64,000 nucleotides of DNA from Candidatus Obscuribacterales bacterium (GTDB taxonomy: Bacteria > Cyanobacteriota > Vampirovibrionia > Obscuribacterales > Obscuribacteraceae). The DNA lies in NCBI GenBank assembly GCA_021732085.1, contig JAKFVQ010000004.1:62001-126000 (forward strand), read 5' to 3'. The position numbers and the translations under genes were made by a program. The notes beneath the pieces are model-generated. The model ran no database searches. It had not been told where the DNA came from and saw only the letters and a program-made list of their open reading frames with translations. Of the stretch, positions 16,455 through 24,434 are shown piece after piece (the stretch's first letter is position 1; each line of letters begins with the position of its first letter).

Positions 16455-17765
16455 ATGGCAAAAGAACTCAAATATCAAAGCGGCTTCGGCAATCAGTTCG
16501 AGACCGAAGTTTATGAGGGGACTTTGCCAAAAGGAAGGAATTCGCCGCAAAAGGTTCCGCATGGACTGTTTGCGGAGCAACTGAGCGGTAGCGCTTTCAC
16601 TGCGGACAGATACAACAACCTGCGAAGCTGGCTCTACCGCATTCGCCCCTCCGTTATGCATGGCGAGTTCAAACCGCTAGCAAACGGAAGGCTTCGAAGC
16701 AAGCCATTCACCGAGGAGCCGGCAAGCCCGAATCAGTTGCGTTGGGATCCATTTCCGATTCCGGCTGAACCGACGGATTTTATCGCGGGATTGCTCACCA
16801 TCGCCGGGAACGGCGGCTATTCAGGAAATAGGGGAAGCGCAGTACACATCTATGCGACCAACAAGGCAATGGATGACCGCTTCTTCTACAACTCTGACGG
16901 GGATTTTTTGATCGTACCGGAAAAGGGCGGACTGAGACTGCGCACCGAGTTTGGTATCATTGAAGCAGTCCCGGGAGAGATAGCACTCGTTCCGAGAGGG
17001 ATACGGTATCAAGCAGATCCGATTGAAGATGCTGCGCGAGGCTATATCTGCGAAAACTTTGGACTTCCTTTCAAGTTGCCTGGACTGGGTCCGATCGGAG
17101 CTAACGGCTTAGCTAATCCGCGCGATTTCCTCTACCCAGTTGCAGCTTATGAGGAGCGCACTGGTGCATTCAAGCTGATCAATAAATTTCAAGGCACTTT
17201 ATTTGAAGCTACATTGAACCATTCTCCGCTGGATGTAGTGGGATGGCATGGTAACTATGCACCATGCAAGTATGACCTGAGCTTGTTCAACGTAATCAAC
17301 ACGGTCAGCTTCGACCACCCCGATCCTTCCATTTTTACGGTGCTCACTTCCCCCTCGGAAATCGAAGGAACCGCTAACGTCGACTTTGTGATTTTTCCTC
17401 CGCGATGGATGGTTGCAAAAGATACGTTCCGCCCGCCGTATTATCATCGCAACTGCATGAGCGAATACATGGGATTGCTATTCGGCGTCTACGACGCGAA
17501 GGAAGAAGGCTTTGTCCCAGGCGGCGGCAGCCTGCACAACCAGATGTCTGCTCATGGACCGGATGCGACCACTTACACAAAAGCAGTTAACGCGGATCTC
17601 AAACCCGTTTACCTGCAGGACACATTAGCGTTCATGTTTGAGAGCTCCCTCGTTTACGCACCAACGAGCTTCGCGATGAATGCGCCACAGAGGCAAAAAT
17701 CCTACCAGGAGTGCTGGAAGGATCTGCCGATCAGCTTTAAAGCTCCGGTCAGCGCGAAGGTGTAA
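16455..17765 (+). CDS. hmgA: Homogentisate 1,2-dioxygenase
   Basis: It opens the homogentisate ring with O2 to give maleylacetoacetate. At 436 residues it matches the family length. The N-terminal YQSGFGNQFETE and the Fe(II) ligands His331 and Glu337 (YYHRNCMSEYMG) and His367 (MSAHGPD) are all present, with the same spacing as in the human enzyme. Together with hpd this makes homogentisate a short-lived intermediate. Maleylacetoacetate isomerase and fumarylacetoacetase, the next enzymes, are not in the window; the gene downstream is on the other strand. The presence of both dioxygenases implies that the organism meets oxygen. Confidence 0.97.
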   Translation: MAKELKYQSGFGNQFETEVYEGTLPKGRNSPQKVPHGLFAEQLSGSAFTADRYNNLRSWLYRIRPSVMHGEFKPLANGRLRSKPFTEEPASPNQLRWDPFPIPAEPTDFIAGLLTIAGNGGYSGNRGSAVHIYATNKAMDDRFFYNSDGDFLIVPEKGGLRLRTEFGIIEAVPGEIALVPRGIRYQADPIEDAARGYICENFGLPFKLPGLGPIGANGLANPRDFLYPVAAYEERTGAFKLINKFQGTLFEATLNHSPLDVVGWHGNYAPCKYDLSLFNVINTVSFDHPDPSIFTVLTSPSEIEGTANVDFVIFPPRWMVAKDTFRPPYYHRNCMSEYMGLLFGVYDAKEEGFVPGGGSLHNQMSAHGPDATTYTKAVNADLKPVYLQDTLAFMFESSLVYAPTSFAMNAPQRQKSYQECWKDLPISFKAPVSAKV

Positions 17766-17776
17766 TCCATCAAAAT

Positions 17777-19432
17777 CTAAGCGAGATCGCGCTGTCGCTC
17801 TTCAACTGGCAAGACAATCTTCACAGGCTCCGCATCCGCAACCGGCTCAGCGTCCAAATGAGGAACTTGCTCAGGCGGCAGCGATAGATATTGCAACAGC
17901 CGCTCGGTTGATTTGCGAATGGATGCTGATTCATGCGATAGAAGCGCGGCAAAGAGTTCCGAATTTCCGGGATCAACTAAGTCCTGCTGCCTGAAAAGCA
18001 AACACTCATCGCCGCCGGAGAAGCGCTGCCATAAAGCGGGATCCTCGATTAAGCACAGCAGTGTGGTATCGATGAGCCAGCCGGCAAAGTTATCCAAATA
18101 CGGTCCGAAGTGCTCCGACTTCCGACCAGGATGTTGATAGTTTCTATGCCCCAACTCATTGCTATGCCGCCCGGCCAATTCAGGTACATACATCCCATCA
18201 TAATCAACAAGATAGAGGCTGTCCTGTTCAACAAGGATATTTCCGTGCTGCAAATCACCATGCGCGATACCATTTTTTCTAAGTTCTCTTAGCATGATCC
18301 AAAATTCCGCACGCAAGCGTTCAATCTTCTCGCGCTCAAGCAGATGGGATCTGATGTACGCATCAAGCGGCAGGCCTTTCACCCAATTCATCTTCAGAAT
18401 TGGAAAGGAGCCACCATTGTGCTTAATACCATCAGTTAGGTAGTTAAAATCAACAGTGTAGGACAGGTCATCGGTAAGAACGAAGCGGCTAATTGCTTTG
18501 TACCTTTCATGTTGATCAGTTGGCCGTGCATTGAAGCAGCGAACAGCCCAGTGCTTATCACCATCCGAAAGCTTGAACACACTTGCAAAAGCGCCGCTAG
18601 CCACATGAGGCAAGCCCAATGAATTTAGCATCGGAACGCTTTGCTTCAGATCCGGATCAAGAAAACTAATGCTCGGATTCTGAATTGCTTCCGAAAAATC
18701 TTGAGGACTCGGCCATACGCCTGCAACACCGGCCATATTTCCATTGCCCTGCTGAAACGAGCGCCACCAGGCTTCTTCAGCCTTGCCTCGCACGCGACCA
18801 GTGCCACCGGCTTGAGTTCTACTGCTAGAGAAATTCGCACCCGGAATATGACAGCCTCTGGCTTTAAATTCGGTTTCAATAATCTCCATTAGATAATTGA
18901 GCAGCTTGTAGTCATCACTGGTGGTATTATGCATCGCCTGCTCAGGTCCATCCCAGTGATATTCAAGCTTGATTCGATTGTTTGGTAGCGTGCTGACCTT
19001 ACAGGTGAGAGTGCCCTTGGCGAAAAGGCTATAGCGCGCATCGATAGAGATGACCCAACTGCGGGCACTGGGGTAGCTTTGCACATTCCCCCTGAAGCGT
19101 ACTGGAGATGCATCCTGCAAAAGCGTCCACGAGCTGACAGTCATGTTACTGGCCGGTTGCATCCATCGAACGACGATATCATCAGCAATTTGAGGCGAGC
19201 CGGCATTATAGGTAACTAGACGCACTTGGCGCCTGACACTTTGCGCCGTGAAAATCCTCAGGCCAACAGCAACAAATGCTGCAATCCCGAGAGCGGGAAG
19301 TAGGTAAGCTATCTGCTCGGAAAAGTTTTCGTAAAGTACTTGGAAAAGCCTGCCGACTACACAGATTCCGAGAAGGGCAACAATAGTTGCTATGCCGCGG
19401 CGTACTGCGTTTTGTGGACTATGCCGAGCCAT
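17777..19432 (-). CDS. Membrane-anchored protein-kinase-like protein
   Basis: A 551-residue protein. Two N-terminal membrane helices (about 13-30 and 38-58) are followed by a domain of unknown type (60-250) and a kinase-like fold (about 275-470). Kinase landmarks are a glycine loop (SGAFASVF), the catalytic loop HGDLQHGNILV and a metal-binding VDYDGMYVPEL in place of DFG. The usual VAIK lysine appears as Arg in WAVRCF. To my knowledge, this HGDLQxGN/DYDGM pattern recurs in a family of uncharacterised bacterial kinase-like proteins, so it may phosphorylate an unknown target or be a pseudokinase. It converges with hmgA with an 11-base gap. Confidence 0.8.
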   Translation of the reverse strand: MARHSPQNAVRRGIATIVALLGICVVGRLFQVLYENFSEQIAYLLPALGIAAFVAVGLRIFTAQSVRRQVRLVTYNAGSPQIADDIVVRWMQPASNMTVSSWTLLQDASPVRFRGNVQSYPSARSWVISIDARYSLFAKGTLTCKVSTLPNNRIKLEYHWDGPEQAMHNTTSDDYKLLNYLMEIIETEFKARGCHIPGANFSSSRTQAGGTGRVRGKAEEAWWRSFQQGNGNMAGVAGVWPSPQDFSEAIQNPSISFLDPDLKQSVPMLNSLGLPHVASGAFASVFKLSDGDKHWAVRCFNARPTDQHERYKAISRFVLTDDLSYTVDFNYLTDGIKHNGGSFPILKMNWVKGLPLDAYIRSHLLEREKIERLRAEFWIMLRELRKNGIAHGDLQHGNILVEQDSLYLVDYDGMYVPELAGRHSNELGHRNYQHPGRKSEHFGPYLDNFAGWLIDTTLLCLIEDPALWQRFSGGDECLLFRQQDLVDPGNSELFAALLSHESASIRKSTERLLQYLSLPPEQVPHLDAEPVADAEPVKIVLPVEERQRDLA

Positions 19433-19588
19433 TAGTTAGCTGGCCTCGATAAGCATGAGCAGATCAAACGCAGCAAGAATTCACTTTTTCGGGGCTGGCT
19501 AGGACGACTCGGCATAGAACCCATTGTCCCCTATATTTAGAGAACAAAGAAGCTTTGCTTAGCTCAGAATCGTTTTGAGTTTTGAGTG

Positions 19589-20074
19589 TTACTCAGCGGT
19601 ATGAATGTTGACTGGAGTCGTAGAGCATGGCGGCAACCCGCGATATTTCATGCCGGCGCTCCTCGAGCCTGCGCCATAGAACCCACCACTGCCCCATTGT
19701 CCGCAGGCTGCGCGATTGTGGCGACCCTGGATGGCCATCAAGCCTTGTTCGGCGGTCTGATCCATCATCAAGGGCGCATTCAGGAAACGGTCAGCCATAT
19801 TTCCCTGGAAAGTTTGACCCAGCTTGGCATTGGCGTTACCCAGAGCCGGCAGATTTAATGCGTCCTGCCAGGTAGTGTCAGTTGTGTAACCATAGAGACC
19901 GGTGGCGCCGGAGCTCTGCATGGCGTTGGCTGGAGCCGTGCCCGAGCCTCCCATGGCTTGATTGCCCAGAGCGGCGGAATACTCAGCGTCGGAGGCGAAC
20001 TCAGCGGCAAAAACGCCCGGAATGCAGATACAGCCAAGGGCTATGGACATAGTAATGTGAACTAGCTTTTTCAT
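19589..20074 (-). CDS. Exported protein of unknown function
   Basis: About 161 residues from the ATG at 20074, which has AGGGG 8 bases upstream and starts a signal peptide (MKKLVHITMSIALGCICIPGVFA, cleavage near AEFAS). The longer frame upstream to 20182 lacks both. The mature part is rich in Ala, Gly, Asn and Gln, has little charge and includes two cysteines (AACGQW and PPCSTT) that could form a disulfide. No recognisable domain. Likely periplasmic or surface-exposed. It is transcribed away from the small exported protein at 20319. Confidence 0.7.
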   Translation of the reverse strand: MKKLVHITMSIALGCICIPGVFAAEFASDAEYSAALGNQAMGGSGTAPANAMQSSGATGLYGYTTDTTWQDALNLPALGNANAKLGQTFQGNMADRFLNAPLMMDQTAEQGLMAIQGRHNRAACGQWGSGGFYGAGSRSAGMKYRGLPPCSTTPVNIHTAE

Positions 20075-20318
20075 AGTAAATACCCCTGGTACTCCTACTT
20101 GGGTTATACCCAAAATAGACCTTATTTCTGAAAATGATGTGAAAACGGGTTCCGACCGCCGAAATTCTAAGAAATGGCGCAAACACCTACTAACGCTATG
20201 ATTCTAGCCATCCAGCGCCCGCTTGACAAGTTAATTCTGGGGCGAGCCCCCACCCCAAGGTCCCCGCCGAGGATTTGGCAACTGAATTGGGCATAATTGC
20301 TATAGCTCTGGAGCCTGC

Positions 20319-20711
20319 ATGAAAAAACTTACGATAGCTCTTGCCTTGATCGCTTTATGCGTCGTCCCAGTCTTAGGAGGCACGGACGAGAAAGGCATAA
20401 TGGTTAGCGTGAAGCGGGATAATGGAACTGACAGCACGTACTACAGTCACAGCTCGATTGGTGACGCTGACATAACTCGCGCCGCAGCAAAATGCCGTAC
20501 CGCGATCGAAGCAGCAATCGAGCGTACTAAACGAACACGACAGAGCAGCACTATTATCATAACGATTGAAGAAACGCCGCGGCCGAAGCCCGGAGCGATG
20601 ATTAGCAAAGTTAAGTCTCTGACCCCAGAAGATGTACTTAAATTCAAAGCTGCACAAATTCTTGCTCCGGTAAAGGTGAATGATTTGGATCGTACCACCA
20701 TGGCCGTCTAG
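20319..20711 (+). CDS. Small exported protein of unknown function
   Basis: 130 residues with a short Sec signal peptide (MKKLTIALALIALCVVPVLGG). The ATG has GGAG 5 bases upstream. The mature protein has a beta-like stretch (GIMVSVKRDNG and STIIITIEET) around a helix (AAAKCRTAIEAAIERTKR). No family recognised. It converges with the anchored hydrolase at 20727 with a 15-base gap. Confidence 0.72.
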   Translation: MKKLTIALALIALCVVPVLGGTDEKGIMVSVKRDNGTDSTYYSHSSIGDADITRAAAKCRTAIEAAIERTKRTRQSSTIIITIEETPRPKPGAMISKVKSLTPEDVLKFKAAQILAPVKVNDLDRTTMAV

Positions 20712-20726
20712 TCCCTGATAGATAAA

Positions 20727-21698
20727 TCAGTTCTGTAAATACTTTCGTAGTCCTTCGATGTATGCGCCGAAGTCTGGACCCTTGTCGTTGTGATCTGATT
20801 GAGGAAGAAGCAAAAGTTGTTTGGGCTCGCTTGCATCGCGAAAGTTATCGACAGCTTCTGAGGAAGGGATCAAAACATCTTTCTCGCCGTGGATTATGAG
20901 AAGGGGCGGATGTGCTGCCATGATTGTGCTGCGATTATCGAAAGCTGGATTTGGTGCCAAGAAATCCGGATAAACATAGAAGTACGAGACCTTCTTCCTG
21001 GCAATCCGCATAAGCGAGGTGAAAGTGGAATCAAGAATTATTCCTTTCACTTTGTGCTTCGCAAGTAGATAACAGGAAGGTCCTCCGCCAATCGATTCGC
21101 CATAAAGAACTATTCGCGATGGATCAATCTTTTTGTTATGCAGCAAGTAATCCATTGCAGCATCTGCGTCTTCGGTAAGTCCGTGCAAACTTTTCACCCC
21201 GGAGCTTTTTCCATATTGGCGGTAATCATAAATGAACACCGATGCACCAGCATCCATAATGGCCTTCATCAGATGCACGCGGTTGCTGAGATTGCCGCCG
21301 TTCCCATGGCTGAACAGCACGACGGGAGCGTTGGCGTCCGGATTTTGGACGAACCAACCATTAAGCCTGTCGCCGTGTTTATTTGTGAAATAGACATCCT
21401 CACGCGTAACACCGCCGACGGTGTCATACGAGAACTCAGGTCCGGCCGGAAGTGGGAATAAAATGAAGTCCCCATTAAAGGCGGTGAGAACTGGCGGACA
21501 AAAGAAAATGTATGTGCCTAAGGCAACAATGCCGGTGGCAATCAGTGCGCTTTTCAGCATCAACTTCAAGAAATACTTTATTTTTTGAGTAACTGTAGCC
21601 TGGGTGGGCGATTCATTGCCGACATCCGAGCAAGCATGGGCATCGGCAGATTCGGAATTTGCGTCGCGTGAAACCGAAGCGTCGGATTTCTCAGCCAT
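20727..21698 (-). CDS. Membrane-anchored alpha/beta hydrolase (BEM46/ABHD13-like)
   Basis: About 323 residues from ATG 21698; a TTG 18 bases earlier is less likely. A polar N-terminus is followed by one membrane helix (about 42-66, LKSALIATGIVALGTYIFF). Then comes an alpha/beta hydrolase fold: oxyanion HGNGGNLSNR, nucleophile elbow GESIGGG, acid HGEKDVLIP and catalytic His in QSDHND. The topology resembles BEM46/ABHD13 proteins, anchored by one helix with the catalytic domain on one membrane face. The substrate is unknown; members are often called esterases or depalmitoylases. It follows the large TPR gene on the minus strand. Confidence 0.87.
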   Translation of the reverse strand: MAEKSDASVSRDANSESADAHACSDVGNESPTQATVTQKIKYFLKLMLKSALIATGIVALGTYIFFCPPVLTAFNGDFILFPLPAGPEFSYDTVGGVTREDVYFTNKHGDRLNGWFVQNPDANAPVVLFSHGNGGNLSNRVHLMKAIMDAGASVFIYDYRQYGKSSGVKSLHGLTEDADAAMDYLLHNKKIDPSRIVLYGESIGGGPSCYLLAKHKVKGIILDSTFTSLMRIARKKVSYFYVYPDFLAPNPAFDNRSTIMAAHPPLLIIHGEKDVLIPSSEAVDNFRDASEPKQLLLLPQSDHNDKGPDFGAYIEGLRKYLQN

Positions 21699-21814
21699 AA
21701 AACGATTAACCCACAAAAGCGAACTGCAACAAAATCCTACGCCTGATCCTAAATCAGTATCCCGAAATTGTCCAGAATTCCAAATGGACGCGCCGAAACA
21801 ATCTCGCCATTTGC

Positions 21815-24181
21815 CTAGCTATTTTTCGAAAGTTGCGAAATTATTTCCTGCTCGCGATCTGCTTCTGCTTGTTTTGATTGTTTTTGAAATACGGCGAGCA
21901 GACCGCGATGAGCATCTATCGATGTTGGATAAAGCTCCGTAGCTTTTTGGAAATTCGTTTCGGCATCTTTCAGTTTTCCAAGCGAGAGATTTGTTTCACC
22001 CAAAACTAGATACGCCGGAACGCAATACGGATTCACTTCCAATGCTTTCTGCGCTGACTGCTGGGATTCCGGGACCTTTTTGTCTTGAAGTTGTAGCTTG
22101 GCGAGCTGAACATGCGCGTCAAAATTCTTAGGATCCTTTTCGACAGACATTTGCAGTGCATTAATTGCGCCGTGCAGATCATTGTCCGCTAAAAGTACAC
22201 GAGAAAGCTCGAGATAGGAATCCGACAAAAGCTCGTGATCTGATTTGGCATCCTCAATTGCTTTGCGCACTAACTCCTGTGCTTCCTTCATGCGATTCTC
22301 TGAAGCCCAGGCCCGAGCCAAGATCAAGGGATGCTTAGCTTTCAATTCAGCTTCTGGAAATTTCTTGATTTCGACCAGCGCCTCATTATTCTTCCCTAAA
22401 CGATAGAGCGTGTCGCTGAGATCGGGCAACTTCGATAATTGGCTCGACGCATCGAGTTTGGCGAAGGCAGCAAGGAGATTCTTCATCGACTCGGCATTTC
22501 TGTCTCTCAACGCTTTGCCTTGTGCCAACATGAATTCATCAGACAGTTTCTGCTTAGGATCTTTGTCCGTTGCAACGACTTCTTCCAACGGGACAATGGC
22601 GTCGCGGTAACGCCCTTCTTCAAGAAGCACCAGTGATAAGGAGCGCATGATGTCGAAAGGATTTACGTTCGTCACAGCTCCTGTCGACTGACCCAATTGT
22701 TGCAAGGCCAATCCGGTAGTGAACGCTGTTTCAGCTTGCATGTAATCGCCATTATTGGCGTAAGAAAAACCAAGCGAGACAAGGTCTTCGACAGAGCCTG
22801 GGTTTATGTTCAATGCGCGAATGTAAGACTTCGCAGCAGCTGAATAATTTTTTCTATCCAGTTCGATTCTTGCGATTGCACGATGCGAGCGAGGATCTTT
22901 TTGATCCAAATTGGCGGCTTCCTTCAGCTGCTCGATGGCCTCGTCCGTTTTACCGGCGATTCGCAGCTCGTCGGCAAGAGCTAAGCGCAAACCTGACACC
23001 TTAGGTTGAGCTTCGATTTGGCGTTTGAATTCGACGATCAACTCGTCAGTGCGATTTTCCTTTTTGAGAAGTTGAATAACTTTTTGGTGCGCAATGCTAT
23101 TTGCGGGCGATAACTTTAACGCCTCTTTCAATGCTTCAATGGCTGGCGAACTTTCTCGGTGCAATTCATAAAGTGTAGCCAACTCAATCAATTCAAATGG
23201 CTTATCTTTGCTCAACTCGACTGCTTTCTTTTGCTCGACAATCGCGTCCGAAAGTTTGCCTTGATACTTATAGATATTTGCCATGCTGCGATAAAGGCGA
23301 GGCTCATCTTTCGACAAAGCAACAGCCTTATTCAACTGCTCAAGGGATTCGATCAACCGCCATTGCTGCGTGTAAATCTGCGAAAGACGATAGTAGTTGT
23401 TTGCATCTTTTGGATAAAGTTTTATAGCCTCATTGGCTGTGGCAATGGCGCCATCAAAATCATTTTTTGCCAGGCGCAAATCTACCAGCAGATCGCGCAC
23501 ATCTTTGAATGATGGCTCAGCAGCTAGCGCATGCTCATAGGCTCGCTCTGCTAAGTTTGGATTCTTCAACGACTTCTCTTGTATGAATCCTAAAGTGCGG
23601 AAGCCCCACGCGAAATCAGGACGCATTCCGACCGTTTTCTCGCAATATTCTGCGGCTCTCGCGGGATTACCCTTTTTAAGAGCGACACAAGCCTTGCCGA
23701 AATTCAGCAGGAGATCACCGCCACCAGATTCGGTGCACTTGTCGAGAGCCTTTTCGGCCTCATCCAACTTTCCTTGGCTGGTCAAATCTATCGCATTGAC
23801 GATTACAGCCGCATTGGGATCATTGACATCAGCGGGCATGGACTTAACTTTCTTGGCAAACTCTCGGAGCTCATTATGCTTGCCGAGATAAAGCAAAGCA
23901 AAAGACATCCATGCTTGGTTGCGACCGGCAGCAGTATCCGACGCACTGATCTCTTCCAAGCGTTTGAGGGCCTCAGCGAAATTACCGCGATTGATATAGG
24001 GACGAACCGATGAGTTTAAGCCATCTTCCACCATTTCCGATTTAACCTTGGCTGCGTAGCAGGCTTGCGTCCCAGTTACAGACCCCAATATTGAATAGCT
24101 TAGATTTATCGGTAGCACACCAGATATGGTGCATGTAATCGCAATGAGCAAAGAAGCTTGAAAGTTTTTGTGCAGGTTCAT
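21815..24181 (-). CDS. Large exported TPR-repeat protein
   Basis: A 788-residue protein with an N-terminal signal peptide or anchor (NFQASLLIAITCTISGVLPI) and then almost entirely tetratricopeptide repeats to the C-terminus; I count about 18-20 units. Typical consensus positions are visible (for example NYYRLSQIYTQQWRLIESLEQLNKA and PAYLVLGETNLSLGKLKDAE). Such solenoids organise multi-protein complexes, for example in outer-membrane assembly, secretion or glycan export. No enzymatic domain is visible. No partner gene is obvious: the downstream neighbour is the anchored hydrolase. Confidence 0.88.
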   Translation of the reverse strand: MNLHKNFQASLLIAITCTISGVLPINLSYSILGSVTGTQACYAAKVKSEMVEDGLNSSVRPYINRGNFAEALKRLEEISASDTAAGRNQAWMSFALLYLGKHNELREFAKKVKSMPADVNDPNAAVIVNAIDLTSQGKLDEAEKALDKCTESGGGDLLLNFGKACVALKKGNPARAAEYCEKTVGMRPDFAWGFRTLGFIQEKSLKNPNLAERAYEHALAAEPSFKDVRDLLVDLRLAKNDFDGAIATANEAIKLYPKDANNYYRLSQIYTQQWRLIESLEQLNKAVALSKDEPRLYRSMANIYKYQGKLSDAIVEQKKAVELSKDKPFELIELATLYELHRESSPAIEALKEALKLSPANSIAHQKVIQLLKKENRTDELIVEFKRQIEAQPKVSGLRLALADELRIAGKTDEAIEQLKEAANLDQKDPRSHRAIARIELDRKNYSAAAKSYIRALNINPGSVEDLVSLGFSYANNGDYMQAETAFTTGLALQQLGQSTGAVTNVNPFDIMRSLSLVLLEEGRYRDAIVPLEEVVATDKDPKQKLSDEFMLAQGKALRDRNAESMKNLLAAFAKLDASSQLSKLPDLSDTLYRLGKNNEALVEIKKFPEAELKAKHPLILARAWASENRMKEAQELVRKAIEDAKSDHELLSDSYLELSRVLLADNDLHGAINALQMSVEKDPKNFDAHVQLAKLQLQDKKVPESQQSAQKALEVNPYCVPAYLVLGETNLSLGKLKDAETNFQKATELYPTSIDAHRGLLAVFQKQSKQAEADREQEIISQLSKNS

Positions 24182-24434
24182 GATTGCCTTTTGATCCCCA
24201 ATGAGCCTGTAAGAACGGCTGATATCCGCTCTATAGTAGCAGGAAACGGGCGCAGCGGCTCTAGGCTGACGCTGGAGTTATGAAAGTACAAAGCACGAAC
24301 CGCTTCCAGATCCCGCTGAGAAGCCAAATTGGCGCGCTCGGCCAACTCACACTATCTATCGATAACAACGTGCAGATCCGACGATGTAATTGAATCCACG
24401 AAAGGCGCCCGGTCGTCAAGCGACAGCATCCGAC

